A stretch of 64,000 bases of DNA from Vanrija pseudolonga (GCF_020906515.1 NC_085854.1:2046001-2110000); one strand, 5' to 3'; counted from the first letter of the stretch, positions 31,433 through 43,513 are shown. Notes: generated by a model from the sequence alone, not told the origin. Numbers and translations are program-made.

Positions 31433-31518
31433 GGGCGTGTAGCTCAGTTGGTAGAGCGTGTCATTAGCACTGTTCCACCTAGTTGACAAGGTCTTTGGTT
31501 CGATTCCTAACTCGTCCA
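31433..31518 (+). tRNA. tRNA-Ala(AGC) with 13-nt intron
   Basis: All arms can be drawn: acceptor GGGCGTG with CTCGTCC, D arm GCTC-AGTTGGTA-GAGC, anticodon stem TGTCA with TGACA, loop TTAGCA...T with anticodon AGC, variable AGGTC, T arm TTTGG-TTCGATT-CCTAA, discriminator A. The acceptor has G3 opposite T70, the G3:U70 pair that marks tRNA-Ala. An intron of about 13 nt (31470-31482) sits one base after the anticodon, the standard nuclear place. Weak points are one T-T mismatch each in acceptor and T stem. A TTTT terminator follows at about 31532. Confidence 0.85.
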
Positions 31519-31585
31519 GTAATAATATCTTTTGGGTTTCCAAGGTTCGTGCCACGTGGCAAAGGCGGGAGAATGCGAGAATGAG

Positions 31586-31653
31586 GCTCCTGGCTCCTGG
31601 CTCCTGGCCTCCTGGCTCCTGGCCTCCTGGCTCCTGGCCTCCTGGCTTGCTGG
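31586..31653 (+). repeat. Minisatellite of CTCCTGG/CCTCCTGG units
   Basis: Alternating CTCCTGG and CCTCCTGG units, effectively a 15-bp period (CTCCTGGCCTCCTGG), about 4-5 periods, strongly pyrimidine-skewed. Confidence 0.9.
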
Positions 31654-31663
31654 AGGCGGGAGG

Positions 31664-31734
31664 TGTAGGGAATTATACAGCTCCACAAAAGGTACTAGTT
31701 ATCGCTGGAGTCGTCGGGCTATTATATCCCAACA
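31664..31734 (+). mobile_element. 71-bp LTR-like element (fossil, solo), copy 2
   Basis: Starts TGTAGGGAAT and ends TCCCAACA, flanked on both sides by GGAGG (31659-31663 and 31735-31739). It has the same length as the copy at 1081-1151, with about 73 percent of positions equal without gaps. TG...CA ends, inverted terminal similarity and a perfect 5-bp duplication are LTR-element features, while 71 bp is shorter than usual even for TRIM/SMART terminal repeats. It lies 145 bp downstream of a tRNA gene. No internal part is present; it looks whole as a solo repeat. Confidence 0.6.
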
Positions 31735-31957
31735 GGAGGGCTCACTGATGGAAAGAGGTCTGATGCAGCCATTGATATGGTCGGAGCCGGAACTGATGGA
31801 GAGAATCGGTAGAGATTGCACAATGCCGTCAATTGCTCAAGCCGTTGACAGACGCCAACCACAGCCCACACTGCCACAGCCCCCTCGCCACCCCGCCATT
31901 ACGATGCAATACATCAGTCTATAGTGCCAGCACCTGCCCCAGGCCCCAGCCCAGCCC

Positions 31958-33685
31958 CTAGTCGTCGTCCTCCTCCTCCTCGTCGCCGCCGTTGTTGGCA
32001 ACGACCCCTCCGCTCTTCTTGATCTCGGCGAGCTCGCGGCCGTGCCTTCTGAGGCGGTCGCCAAACGCCTTCCGTGCGCCGGGGTTGGACGCGACGTCCC
32101 AGACCTGCAGGCTGGCCTTTGAGCCGGCCGCGGCGATGGTGAGCGGCGCCTCGGGGTCGGGGCACCAGCGGGCCGCGAACACCTTGCCGAGGCCGAGGTC
32201 GCGCGAGGTCGCGAGGCTGATGTCGCGCTTGCGGCCCGCGACACCCTCCGTCTCCTCGTCGGACACGTTCCACACCTTGACCGTCTTGTCCATGCCGCCC
32301 GTGAGGATACACCCGCGGATGTGCGGGTTGATGTCCAGTGCGCTGGCTGCACCGTCGTGCGCCGCCAGCGTGTACTTTGCCTGCGCGTTCTTGCTCGACG
32401 ACAAAGTACGCGCGTCGTACGCCAGCACGAGACCGTTCTCGAGCGACACGTAGAACGACGTCGGCGACCACGGGTCCCACCGCACACACTCAATGTCCTC
32501 GGTCACCTTGACGCCGAAGCCCTCGCCGCTCTTGGTCTGCGCATCCCACACCTTGACGACGCGGTCGTAGCCGCCCGACAGGACAGCCGAGTCGGTGCCG
32601 GCGCCCGCCTGCGCCTTGTTCCACTCGACACCCTGCACCTTCTCGCCAGAGTGGATGCTGTCCCACGACTGGCTGGCGCTCATGGGCGACTCGCGCGTCA
32701 GGTCCCACAGCTTGACGGTCGCGTCGGCGGATCCCGAGAGCAGCAAGTTGCGGAACTTGGGCGTCCACGAGAGCGTGAGCACCGGCTGGACGTGGTAGTC
32801 GGCGTTGGCGGTCGGCTGGACCATCTGGCGGCGCTTTTTCTTGCCCGTGCCGAGGGGCTTGGCCTCGGGCTTCTCGATGCCCGTCGGCTGGCCGAGGATC
32901 GCGTGCGGGTACAGCCCGTCGACGACGTCGCAGTCCCAGATCTCGATCGACGGGTCAAACGTGCCGACAGCGATAAAGTTGCCCGTGCGCTTCTCGTCGT
33001 CGGAAGGACCAGAGTTGAAGTCGAGCCACTCGAGACACAGCGGGAACGTCGGCAGCATCAGGTCGTGGTGCGTGTACAGCGACTCGTTGGTCTCGTCGTA
33101 CACGTGGAAGTCGAGCCCCGAGAGGTCGTCCGACGTGCGCGCAGTAACCAGCATGTTGTCCGTCGCGAGCAGCGCGAGCTCCTCGCGCTCAATCTCCTCG
33201 TCGTCCTCCTTGAGCGTGATGAACGGGTCGTCGTTCTGGTCGCGGTAGTACGTCAGGCCCTTGACGTTGGCGAACGCGCCCATGGCTTCCGTCAGCTCGG
33301 TATCACGGCGCCAGAACTCACCAACACCCGTCGACACCTCGTCGTCGTACTCGTCCATCTTGAAGGCGGACAGGTCGTTCGGGTCGTGAGGCTTGGTCTC
33401 GACCTCCATGTCCTCGTCGTCGCCGTCCTTGTCCTCGGCGTCCTCGGCGTCCTCGTCGTCCTCGTCGTCATCATCTCCCTCCTCCTCCTCCCCAGCATCC
33501 TCCCACTCCCCCTCGTCCTCCATCTCCATCTTCTCCATCTGCTCCTTGAGCTGCTCGAGGACGCCGGGTCCGCCGAGCTTGCCGACGCGCTCGAGCTCGG
33601 CCTCGTTCAGCTCGTACTTGCGCGGCTCGAGAGCCGCCCGTCCCCGCGGGACCCAGGCGATGGCGGAGATGAGCGTGCCGGACAT
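31958..33685 (-). CDS. PWP1: WD40 ribosome-biogenesis protein Pwp1
   Basis: A single exon of 575 residues. The open frame extends upstream, but MSGTLISAIAWVPRGRAAL is the usual family start (also preceded by non-coding-looking sequence), so ATG 33685 is chosen. An acidic tract fills about residues 53-97. The conserved DEYDDE, LTYYRDQNDDPFITL, ATDNMLVTARTSDD and the WD repeats (GSADATVKLWDL, GGYDRVVKVWDA, GGMDKTVKVWNV, GSKASLQVWDV) identify periodic tryptophan protein 1, a nucleolar factor in 25S rRNA maturation. The ending is again acidic (GGDEEEEDDD). The absence of introns contrasts with the neighbours. Confidence 0.93.
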   Translation of the reverse strand: MSGTLISAIAWVPRGRAALEPRKYELNEAELERVGKLGGPGVLEQLKEQMEKMEMEDEGEWEDAGEEEEGDDDDEDDEDAEDAEDKDGDDEDMEVETKPHDPNDLSAFKMDEYDDEVSTGVGEFWRRDTELTEAMGAFANVKGLTYYRDQNDDPFITLKEDDEEIEREELALLATDNMLVTARTSDDLSGLDFHVYDETNESLYTHHDLMLPTFPLCLEWLDFNSGPSDDEKRTGNFIAVGTFDPSIEIWDCDVVDGLYPHAILGQPTGIEKPEAKPLGTGKKKRRQMVQPTANADYHVQPVLTLSWTPKFRNLLLSGSADATVKLWDLTRESPMSASQSWDSIHSGEKVQGVEWNKAQAGAGTDSAVLSGGYDRVVKVWDAQTKSGEGFGVKVTEDIECVRWDPWSPTSFYVSLENGLVLAYDARTLSSSKNAQAKYTLAAHDGAASALDINPHIRGCILTGGMDKTVKVWNVSDEETEGVAGRKRDISLATSRDLGLGKVFAARWCPDPEAPLTIAAAGSKASLQVWDVASNPGARKAFGDRLRRHGRELAEIKKSGGVVANNGGDEEEEDDD

Positions 33686-33943
33686 GGTTGTCGGCAGGCG
33701 GCGGTCGTTGGTGGTGTTGTTGCAAGAGCTGCGCCTGGTGCGCGTGCAAGATTTCTGATCTTTACCCCGCACAAATCTTGAACTTTGCCACGTGGGTGGA
33801 GGTTATCACAAAATCAATGCCGTGTAAAATCGCATCGCGGCTACGACGTCATGGCGCCGGGTATCCAAGGCTTTTGAGGCTCGACGCACCACTGGATGGG
33901 TTTGTTTACCCTCCTCCTCTCTCCTCGTCCATCGCGCACCACC

Positions 33944-36014
33944 ATGACGAGCATCTTCGTAGCGGCCACAGTGCCCAGCTACGCAGAGGAGCAGCTACGC
34001 GTGCACCTCGGCTCGCTGGCCACGCTGCCCGTCGCCGTGCCCGCAGCAGCCTCATTTACCGGCGAACCCGCGCATCCCTCCCCTCAGCTCTCGCACGCGC
34101 TCGGCGAGCTCAACACGACCAAGCCGCCGTCGTCGAAGCAACTCGCCAGCATTCTAAATGAGCTCACGCAACCCTTGCCTGCCGGTGAGGTCCGATCGGC
34201 CGCCACGCTCGAGGCCGACGCCGCTGCCGAGGCAGAGATCATCACCCGCGCCCTGTCTGTCATCTGGGCGCAGGTCATGCAAGCGTTCGTCGACGGCTCG
34301 CTCCAGCTCGAAGAAGACCGTGTGTGGTGGGACACATCGCTTAACAGCCGGAGCGGCGTGCTCGTCTACTTTGTCCAGTGTGAGTGGGCGTGAGGGTAGT
34401 TGAACAGTCTCCCGTATTCCCTTGCTCACACACCCAGCGCTGCCAGAACGCGTGTGGAATGCCGTCAAGGACTCGCTGCAGTCCAAGAAGAGCTTCTCAG
34501 TCCACAGCGTGAAGCAAGATTGGCACAACCTCCGCGTTCCGTCCCTCACCTCCCTCTTCAGGCCGCTGCACGACGCCTCGGCCGTCCTCAGCTCGCAGCT
34601 CACGGCGTTCCAGTCGCCTCTGGAGCTCACCCGCCGCGAGATGCTGGGCAACAAGGCGACTTTGGGTCGTGCTAGGGACCAATCAGCATCGCGAATTGGC
34701 CAGTTGGCGGAGCAGGGCCCCCACTGGGCTCTGCAGTCCGTGTCGACGTCCGAGGCGAGCACCGTCACCCCCACCGATCTCATGGCTGAGGCTACGAGGC
34801 TGTACGGCGTGCTGTGCTCCGTGCTCGACGTGCCGACCCCCGTTGCCCAGACGGCGACGTCTTCGCGCCGGAGACCATCAGCCCCGCCATCACCAGCTGC
34901 TGTTGCGACACCCACGACGCTCCTGGCGCTGCTCAACACCTACATCCCCAAGTCGAAGCAGCAGCTCACTTCCACGCTGCAGATCTACGGCCGCCCCTCG
35001 GTCCTTACCCGCCTGTGGTTCCCATTCCTGTTCCTCCCTCCGGCACTTTACTGGGCTGTGAGCGCCCTGGTCCGCAACAAGGACTGGGTCAAGGAGCAGG
35101 TCGTGAATGCCAAGGAGACCATCAAGGGCTTCGTTGTCCAGTGGATCTGGGAGCCGATCGAGGGTATCGCCAAGACGATGCGCGGCGGCGGAGAGGGCCT
35201 CGACGTCGCCCCCGAGACTGTCAAGGCCGACCAGGAGAGTCTCGAGCGTATGGTTGTCGACCTCGGGCGCGACTACTACCACCTCTCTGGCCCACAGCTC
35301 GACCAGCTCAAGGCGCAGGTCGAGAAGGGCGACATGGAGTCGGTCCTGAAGGTGTACGAGCAGGAGTTGCAGCACCCCCTGCGCAACGCGCTCACCGGCA
35401 ACCTCATCCGCACGCTCCTGATCCAGGTTCAGAAGACCAAGGTGGGTGACAAAACCTCCACTTGAGACTGACATCCGCCAGACCGACCTCTCTCGCGCAC
35501 TCCTCCAGCTTGACCACCTTCTCCGCTCCCAGCAGCTGACATTTGCGTTCGTCGGTGTCGCCCCCTCTGTGCTCGTCGTTTATGCACTGTGGGGCTGGCT
35601 GCGCGGCATTGTGCGCGGCGAGAACCGCGGCAAGGGCCGGCGGCGACGCTACTTTAACGGCCTGCGCGAGGTCGAGCGGCTGCTCATCGAGTCGCCAGAG
35701 GACAACTCGCGCATGTCTGACCGGGACCGCGGAACCCTCATTGTTTCCGTCTCGGGGTTGCGCACATGGGCTGCAGGGATCACATCTACGCGACGCGAAG
35801 TGAGTTGCACGCGATCCAACCCGCGTTGGTCGAAAGAGGACGCGGTGGCTGGTCGTCGTTGTCTTTGCCCGAAGCTGTGCTAACGACGCTACAGGGGTTC
35901 CTGGACGACCTGCGTATGGTCGAGAACCCGGCGCTGGGCCGCGACGACAAGCTGCGTGTTGTGGAGCGGATCTACCGGTGTTGGGGAGTGGACGGGCGTG
36001 GGACTGGAGCATAA
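33944..36014 (+). CDS. NCA2: Mitochondrial Nca2-family protein
   Basis: Exons 33944-34379, 34438-35441, 35482-35799 and 35895-36014 give 625 residues. An in-frame ATG also exists at 33896, but 33944 has the better context (ACCACCATGA). Conserved family segments are LQIYGRPSVLTRLWFPF with a membrane segment, EPIEGIAKTMRGG, the SLERMVVDLGRDYY region, QVQKTKTDLSRALLQLD, a second membrane segment (FVGVAPSVLVVYALWGWL), and GTLIVSVSGLRTWA then FLDDLRMVENPALGRDDKLR. Yeast Nca2 is a mitochondrial membrane protein required for proper expression of ATP synthase subunits 6 and 8. The gene is divergent from PWP1, with 258 bp between starts. Confidence 0.88.
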
Positions 36015-37164
36015 ACAGTGTAGCCTGCCGAGTGATGGCATATACAGAGTCTTGGGTCGTGATTGTGATTGTGGGATGGCTCGTCGCCTACATGGCGAGT
36101 TAGGGGTCTACGCATCTTCAGGGTGATGGTGCCAAGGGCAGTCGCGGTCGATTTTGATGGATGATGGGGCCTTGGGAATCAAGTCAGGCGCCACTTGCAA
36201 CTTTGGGTGGCACAATTACCGGATATCGTAAATAAAGACTAGATGGCGGTGGGACATTTGATTCCGCTCACTCAGTTCAGGTCCGCATAGAGTCAGGTGA
36301 GTCTCGGCCGCAACGAGCAGCGAGCGGCGGGCGGCGGGGGTTGCTTGGCTTGGATGGGAGGAAGGAGGAAGGAGAGGAAGGGGAGGGGAGGATACCCACA
36401 CTGGTGCTGCTGCACCCTGGCGGCCGTCAGTCTCCCTCACTGCAGCCCACCACCCCTGCCCAGGCAGTGATCCCCCCATCTACCACCGCAGTACTGCGTG
36501 CAACCCACTCGATTCCATTCCACCCGTCCATTGCACACATTGTCAACTAGTACGAGCCTCCGACTTGGGGTCAGACGACGACGACAACGACGATCAAGGC
36601 GACTTGGACGACGACAATAACAACGACGCCGGGCCACGGATCACTCACTGGCAACAACAAGCCTGCCCTCCTATTGTCAATCATCAACCCAACGCCCCCC
36701 GCCCCGCACGCACGCACGACGCACTTCCATCAGTCAACTCACCCTCGTCAGTTCTGGACCGCCGCGACCCGGCTCTGCAGTGTTACATCCCGTTTGATCA
36801 CGAGGTGAGTAGTAGTAGCTAGCATTCAGCACGCCGCCGCACAAGCACAGCACGCGGCACCGCACCACCCGCACCACCCCTGCATCTCTCTCCACCCGGC
36901 GGCGAAGCGACCACGGCCTACGCCGACATGACCGTCGCTGACGACGCATCTCAGGCATACACTCTTCCCCACGTTATAATATCGAGCGTGGCCAGCACCA
37001 CGCATTAGCATTTTCTCCATCGTCGAGGCCGGATCAAATCGAATCGCATTTTGCACGCCGCACGCCGCCGCGACGACGCCGAACGCCACTCCGACGCCGC
37101 CGCAGCTGCACCCGCCGACGCCACCACAACCACCCCTTCCTCTTCTTCACCGCGCCGCCGCCGG
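36015..37164. other. 1.15-kb spacer, promoter of the Ssh4-like gene
   Basis: No gene recognised. The last 500 bases are CA/GAC-rich (ACGACGACGACAACGACG near 36577), compatible with a long 5' leader, possibly with an intron (GTGAGT at 36805). Confidence 0.5.
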
Positions 37165-39534
37165 ATGGACACGTCGACCATCTCGTTCTCCGACGACCCC
37201 GTCCCCGACTCGCCGCGCACCCTCTCGTCGCACTCTGAGCACCCCGAGCCTGGACCGCTCGCGCACACGTTTATCGGCTCGCCGCTGACCAAGCTCAAGG
37301 AGGGCGACCAGCCCGATCCGCTGCCAAAGCTCCATCTCCACGCCGAGACGAGCAAGAGCAGCAAGAGCGAGACGGAGCGTCCCTCCAAATCCCGCCTGCC
37401 CAAGTTCTCCAGCCCCCGCAAGAGCTACTACAGCTATCAGGTCCAGCTTGAACCAACAATGGGCGTCAAGATGATGACCCTCGACGAGCCCGAGGGCCCG
37501 CCGGCCGTGTTGATAATCTTCATCCCTATTCTCGTCGTCATCCTCACCGTTCTCCTCGGTGTCCTCATCTTCCTTATCGCCCTCCTGTGTCTCAAGCGCA
37601 AGAACGGCATCAGGCTTACTGAGGACGGAGGCCCCCTCGACCTCAGCAAGGGAGAAGGAGTTATCGGCGAGGGCGGTGTCGAGGGCGTCGAGGCGCGATG
37701 GCTCGAGACTGCCGATCCCGACGTGCGCGAGGCGTATCGTCGTGCCAAGGGTGAGTACACGAGGCGAGGCAGACGAAGAACGGTGTGCTGACTGTGCGCA
37801 GACTGGCAGATGCAGTACCCGCCTTCCTCGGTACCCACCGACATCACCCTGTCTCAGTTCCTGTCTATCCAGGAGAAGGGCGTCTCGGCGTGGGCGTTTG
37901 AGCCCGACTACGAGGAGAACCTCTCGCTTTACGTCCAGTCTCGCACCGAGATCACCTTCCTCTCTGACGGACCCGGCATGGCTCCCGCCGAGGGCGGTGG
38001 CAACTCGGTCATGGCAAACCTCCCATTGCCAAAGTTGAACGAGGTTTACTACTGGGAGGTCAAGATGTACGACAAGCCCGCCACCACCGAAGTCGCCATT
38101 GGTCTCGCGACCAAGCCGTACCCCTCCTTCCGACTTCCCGGCTGGAACCGCTTCTCGGTCGCCTACTTTGCGTCGGATGGCTTCAAGTCACACAACTACC
38201 CGTTCACTGCCTCGTCTTACGGCGCCCCGCTGGCGGAAGGAGACGTGCTGGGCGTCGGGTACCGCCCCCGCACCGGCACCGTGTTCTTCACTCGCAACGG
38301 TCGCAAGCTCGAGGACTGCTACACCGGTTTGAACCGCCTCAACCTCTTCCCTACGGTTGGTGCCAACGGCCCCTGCACTCTCCACATCAATCTCGGCCAG
38401 GCTGGATTCGTCTTCATCGAAGCAAACGTCAAGAAGTGGGGCCTCGCGCCCATGGTCGGCACCCTTGCGCCTCCACCCGCCTATGGCAGTGAGCGCGGCA
38501 GCATCCTCCTCGACGCTGGATACGGTACCCCGGGTTCGAGCCAGCCCCTTGCAGGCCACGGTGGCATCGGTGCCCTCCTTGAGGCTGCTCGTGCTCGCGC
38601 TGCCGCGCAGCTCGGCTCGACGCCGGGATCGACCGCTCCCTTTGCTCGCCCCGTTCCTGTGGCTGGTCCCTCGGCGCCTTCCACTCCTCGCGCCTCTCAT
38701 CGCCGCCACCGCAAGCGCAACACGGCCACCTCGATCCCATCGGTCCCCAGCCCCCTCCGTGCTGGACGCGGTGCCGATGCTGGTCCTTCGTCTTCGGCTA
38801 GCCGTTCAGCGGACGCCGAGGAAGACCCAGTCTCCTATGTCTCACCAACCGACACGCCTCAGGTCACGACCAGGGTGCCCTCGGTCGACATTGAGGACGA
38901 GGAGTCGGCATCCGACGAGGAGTACACCGAGCCCAGCGCTGCGAGCAGCCTCCTCTCGCCAAATCCCCCAACGCCGGGACACCTCGACATTTCATTGCAC
39001 TCGCTCCGTGGCGGCATCGGCGGCTACTTTAGCTCGCGCGGCGGTAGCCGCTCGAACCGGTCTGATGGGTCTGGGGCCTCGAGCGGCACAAATTCGGGCG
39101 ACAGCGGCAGCACTGTCCGCCCGGGCGTGCAGCGTTCTCCATCCCTAGGCCCGCCCGAGGACTCTCCTCCCCCACCTGGCTACGCGCCGCTCGACCCTCA
39201 CGTTTACAGCCAAGGGCTGCCTGCCGATCTTCCGGAAGATCTCATCAACCAGGCGATCGCGGCGATGAACGATGGCGCGTGAGCGCGGTTTCGGCATTCT
39301 TGTTGTAGTGATAGCATACTAACTCGTGTTGTTTCTGCTAGGCCGTCTACAGAAATCTACGAGCAACGCGTTGAGGCGACTACGCACCCGGCGGTGGAGA
39401 CTGCAGCCGCCGCAGCGGCTGGACCGTCATCGTCGAGCTTGTCAAGGACTGGATTGCTACCCCGGTCGCCGGGATCGAGTCGCGACTCTGGACCCTTTGG
39501 TTGGCTGGCCGGTGTGTTTGGTGGAGGGGGTTGA
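37165..39534 (+). CDS. Ssh4/Ear1-like SPRY adaptor of the Rsp5 ubiquitin ligase
   Basis: Exons 37165-37750, 37802-39278 and 39342-39534 give 751 residues. The last intron has a perfect TACTAAC branch site and its exon adds about 64 residues (ending GPFGWLAGVFGGGG), easily missed because the frame stops just after the donor. There is one membrane segment at about 114-143 (VLIIFIPILVVILTVLLGVL), then DWQMQYPPSSVPTDITLSQF, an SPRY domain at about 275-400 (YYWEVKMYD, GYRPRTGTVFFTRNGRKL, NLGQAGFVFIEANVKKWGL), and PY motifs PPPAY (about 418) and PPPGY (about 651). This is the architecture of Ssh4, which brings Rsp5 to cargo on endosome/vacuole membranes. Confidence 0.88.
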
Positions 39535-40006
39535 GAGCGGTAGTAGTAGTAGAGCACGGCACGGTTTCTTCACACATTATTCAAACATGTAGTCGCACTG
39601 TATGGTACTTTTAGCTGGCACTGGAACAGCAAAGCGTGACGAGGTGCAGCGACTTGTGGCTTATACAATGGGGTGGTCGTGGGTGGCGCGGTGTAAAACG
39701 CCCGCGGGCCAACTGTGACCCCCTCCCTGCCTGGCTCGCCTCGCCTCACCCACCGACCGACCGACAACCCTCGACGGCAACTTACTCGGTCATGACCATG
39801 TCGCACTTGAACCAGTAATCGCGCACAAGAAACCCACGCACAAGCACAGCGCAGCAGCCAGCCAGCGACCCAGCGAGTCAGCCGCCTGACAACCCGCCCA
39901 GCCAGACGACGGCGCTACCCCGGCCTCTAGCTATAGCGCGCAAGGCTGCTAGCAGCCGGGTACTCGAGCCGAAGGCTACGGTACGCGAGCGAGCCAGCCA
40001 GCCAGG
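39535..40006. other. 470-bp spacer
   Basis: 3' region of the Ssh4-like gene and promoter of the Stb6-like gene. It contains CAGC/CAGCCAGC runs near 39855-40004; nothing coding. Confidence 0.5.
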
Positions 40007-43000
40007 ATGCCTGGTGCAGCGTCGGGCGGCGCTGGCGCTACAGCTCCAGCAACGCAACAAAATGTTCTTGTAGCTGTCGACGACTCTGCTCCCCCGGATA
40101 TCAGCAGCGCGACAGCAGCGACCATCACGCTCAACTCGCCGCCGTCGACGTCGGACCCAGCCGCCGCCGCCGCCGGATCGTCCTCCGTGTCGCGCATGCC
40201 GAGCCCGCTCCCAGTGCCCGTGCCGCTCGCGCGGGGGTCGTGGGGCGGCGTCGCCGTGTCCGCCTCGCTGCCTGCCTCGCCGGACGTGCACACGCCGACG
40301 CACGCGACGCACGCGCAGGCGTACGCGCACGCCAACACGCACTCGCCGTCGAGCGTCAAGAGCTCCCCCGGCCCTGGGGGGCTGCGCGCCCCCGCCCACT
40401 CGCTCCTCATCCCCACCGACCGGCCGCTCGAGGAGCTGGAAGAAACGTGGCTCCCCCGTCTGGGGAAGGGCCGCCTCCGCGTCGCGGGCGAGATGCGCCT
40501 CCCGGGCTATGCGCTCTACGGTATCCGCAGCTGGTGAGTGCGCGTGCGATGCCAGAAGCTCACGCAACAGGGACCTCTCGCGTACCCACTGGGCACTCAC
40601 GATCGCGACCTACACCGGCAAGGTGTCGGAACAAGTACGTCGGCGGTTAGGTTGGCTTCTGACCCCAGATATCATGCTACGTCCTCACTCCGCCGCCAGA
40701 GTTCTCGGACGACAAGGCGATGGCCGAGATCGCAGCGGCTACCAAGGCGCTGACGGCGGAAATGAAGGGGCTGGTACGACAGGTGAGCATGGCGGCGAGG
40801 GCAGGGCTGACTGAGCCAGACCGAGTACGGAACGATCATCGTCTCCTCGCCCATCGTTTACGGGCAGGAGGTCTCGCCCATCCTCGTTGGCGACTTTCGC
40901 GAGGCCGCACCATACCTCGTGCTCAATACTGGCCTGAGACGGCTGGGCTGCGGCGGCCGCGCCGCGATGGGCGTGGACATGCCCGTCCCGCCGGTGCAGC
41001 GCAAGTTCTACGAGTCGTACCGCGTGCCGTTTAGCGGGGATCCCTCGATCGCTGCCGGCGGAGCTGGGCGCGGCGCGGGCTCGCCGCCAACATCGCCGAC
41101 GACGGCGTCCATGAACCTCGGAAACGGGCACAGCCATGGCAACGGGCATGCGCACGCGAACGGGAACGGACACGGCAGCCACCACCACACGGCGTCGGCG
41201 CCTTCGCCGGCCACAACGCGCCCGCTGACCGTCTCGACGAAGGGCCACGCGCACGCCGGCAGCATGAGCCCGCCCGGCAGCGCGCTGAGCCCTGGGACCA
41301 GCTCGCAGTCGGTGCTGTCGAGCCCCATCTTCCTCAACGTCGTCGAGATCGTCAAGTTGATACAGGGCGCACTGGCGCTCTGGGGCCTGTATGGCGCGGA
41401 TCACGAGGACGGGCCAGAGCTCGACGGGCTGTTCTGCGACGAGACGAAGGCGGCCATCTTTGAGTGGCGCCGTGTCATGGGCATGGACGAGTCGGAGGCG
41501 TTGAAGCTCGAGGTGGGTGGAGCCAGTCGAGGGTTGGGCACTGGGGCTGACGGTTGCAGAACGAGACATCCGGCGGCTGTATCGACCCCAAGACGCTCAG
41601 TACGCTGTTGAGTTCGGTGACGAGCGTCAGATACCAGCTCGCCACCATGGGCGTGGACAAGCTTCCCCGCGACCCGTTCAAGTCGACCCGGAGGTTCCTC
41701 AACGTGCTGCGGTCGACATTGCAGCAGTACCACCAAAACGTCACGCCATACCTCTCCGTGTCTTCGATTCGCAAAATAGGCTCGTGCTACGTCGACGCAA
41801 GAAAAACACACGCGACCGACGCCTTGAAGGTACACAAGTTTTTGCTTTCGGGCGTGGCGTCGGCCACAAGCACGCTGTCGGCCGGACTGAAGGGCGGCAA
41901 AGACGACGACTCGACGCCACTGAGAAAACGCGAACAGCACCTGCGCTTCCGCGGTGAAGGCGACGAGGAGTGCGGGCTGGGCCTCATCGTGCCCGACAGC
42001 CAGGTTGGCCCCGCCGCCGCCCCCGACGTCATCACTTCCGACCTCGACGCGTACACCAAAGGCATCCTCAAGACGAGAGAAAAGGACTGGGACACGATGG
42101 GTGCGCGGCGCATTGCCGACATATGGAACGGGACGCTGGTGCAGGAAGGCGAGGGAGGTCGTCACTACAGTCGTCTACGCGCCTTTGCTCGCCGTGGACG
42201 AACTGTGCGAAGCGAGTCGGAAGAAGAAACAGCACCTGGCGCGATCGGCGCAACGTTCAAGGGCATGACCACGAGAACGGGCGCTGCGTTGAAAGGCGGC
42301 TTCGGATTGGTAAAGTGAGTAGTAGTTCGTTGGGTAGTTGACATTGCTCACACACCACCACAGTCGGTTGCAACACGACAACACGTCAGACTCGGACGTC
42401 GGCGCCAGCAAGACAAATAAACGCAACAACGTCCCCACAGTGGTCGAGCCCAGCCACGACGACTACGCAATGTCGCGCTCTCCTAGCCCATCTGTGCCGC
42501 TCGGCCTCCGCGACCGCTCTCACCTTGACCTGCCCAACTCGCCCTCGCCGGTGCAGTCTCGTCATTCGGCTGCCACGACCAACGCGGGCATTCGCCACTC
42601 GCCGAGCTTCCTGTCAGACCTGTCGGAGAATGATGCCTCCAAGGCGGGCTCCAGCAAGGCGGCTGCCGACGACGCATCCCGCCGACGCCCGCCGTCGACG
42701 CTCGAACGTGCACGCTCGGCCATTCCACTTTCACCCCTGGGCCGTGCAGGATCGGCAGAAACGGGGCGGACGGGCCGCGTGCCTAACTGGGCGGCTATCT
42801 CTCGCCCGTTCGCCATGGAGCGCACGGCAAGTGATGGTGCAGACGTGATGCTCGACCCGAACGCAAACGAGTGGGACGTTACCAACCCCAGCGGCACCGG
42901 TCGACGCCAGTTCCTCGACGGTCATATCGAGGACGCGGGAGGCATCGTGCTTCCCAACCGCAAGAAGCTTCTGCGGCGGTCGTCGCTCAAAGAGCCAATG

Positions 43001-43513
43001 TCAGAGTACCGCAATGTGCGGGTCAAGGCGGCCGAACACCTTATGATCGACGTCGAGATGTGCGCGGTCGTGTGGGAGCTTCGCAAGCGCGAGCAAAAGC
43101 TCGCCCAGCGTGTCGAGGACATGAAGGTGAGTGGTAAAGAAGAGGAGGGTTGACTGACGTCACAGGCGCTCGAGAAGAGTTCATTCCTCGGCACGCAAAC
43201 GTTCTTTGACGGACTCAAGAGCCGGCGCGAGCGGCTGGACGCGCTCGAGAACCAAGCTCGCACGTTGCGGAACGAGCTGTCGCGCGCGACCAACGAGGAC
43301 ATTGACGAGGACCAGGACCTCGAGCGCGAGTCTGAGCGCATCATGTTCAAGCTGTCCGAGGACACCAACTCGAACGAGGTAGCGTGGGGCCTGCGCGAGC
43401 TCGAGAGGACGTACGAGCAGATGAGCGAGGAGGCGAGGAAGTGGGAGGAGGAGAGGAAGGTGGAGGGGGTGGACGGGGCCGTGAAGAAGAAGTCGTGGTG
43501 GAAGCCATGGTAG
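40007..43513 (+). CDS. Stb6/Stb2-like Sin3-binding protein
   Basis: Seven exons (40007-40533, 40571-40634, 40669-40782, 40820-41512, 41560-42314, 42364-43126, 43166-43513) give 1087 residues. After a low-complexity Ala/Ser/Pro/His start come LLIPTDRPLEELEETWLPRL, GKGRLRVAGEMRLPGYALY, THWALTIATYTGKV, ISCYVLTPPPEFSDD and EYGTIIVSSPIVY, the N-terminal domain of the fungal Stb6/Stb2 family. The middle has FLNVVEIVKLIQGALALWG and DGLFCDETKAAIFEWR, and the end is coiled coil (FFDGLKSRRERLDALENQAR, then ERTYEQMSEEARKWEEERK). Yeast Stb2 and Stb6 were found as binding partners of the Sin3 corepressor; their role is poorly known. A His/Gly/Asn tract lies in exon 4. Confidence 0.8.

Larger units (their letters stand above)
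31089..31957. other. Spacer with tRNA-Ala, minisatellite and 71-bp element
   Basis: Between the stops of two convergent genes. Apart from the three named items no coding signal is seen. Confidence 0.7.

Noticed and set aside
32321-33781. 486-codon plus-strand frame over PWP1
   Set aside because: Mirror of the biased codons of PWP1, rich in Arg/Val/Leu, without domain; PWP1 on the minus strand is certain.
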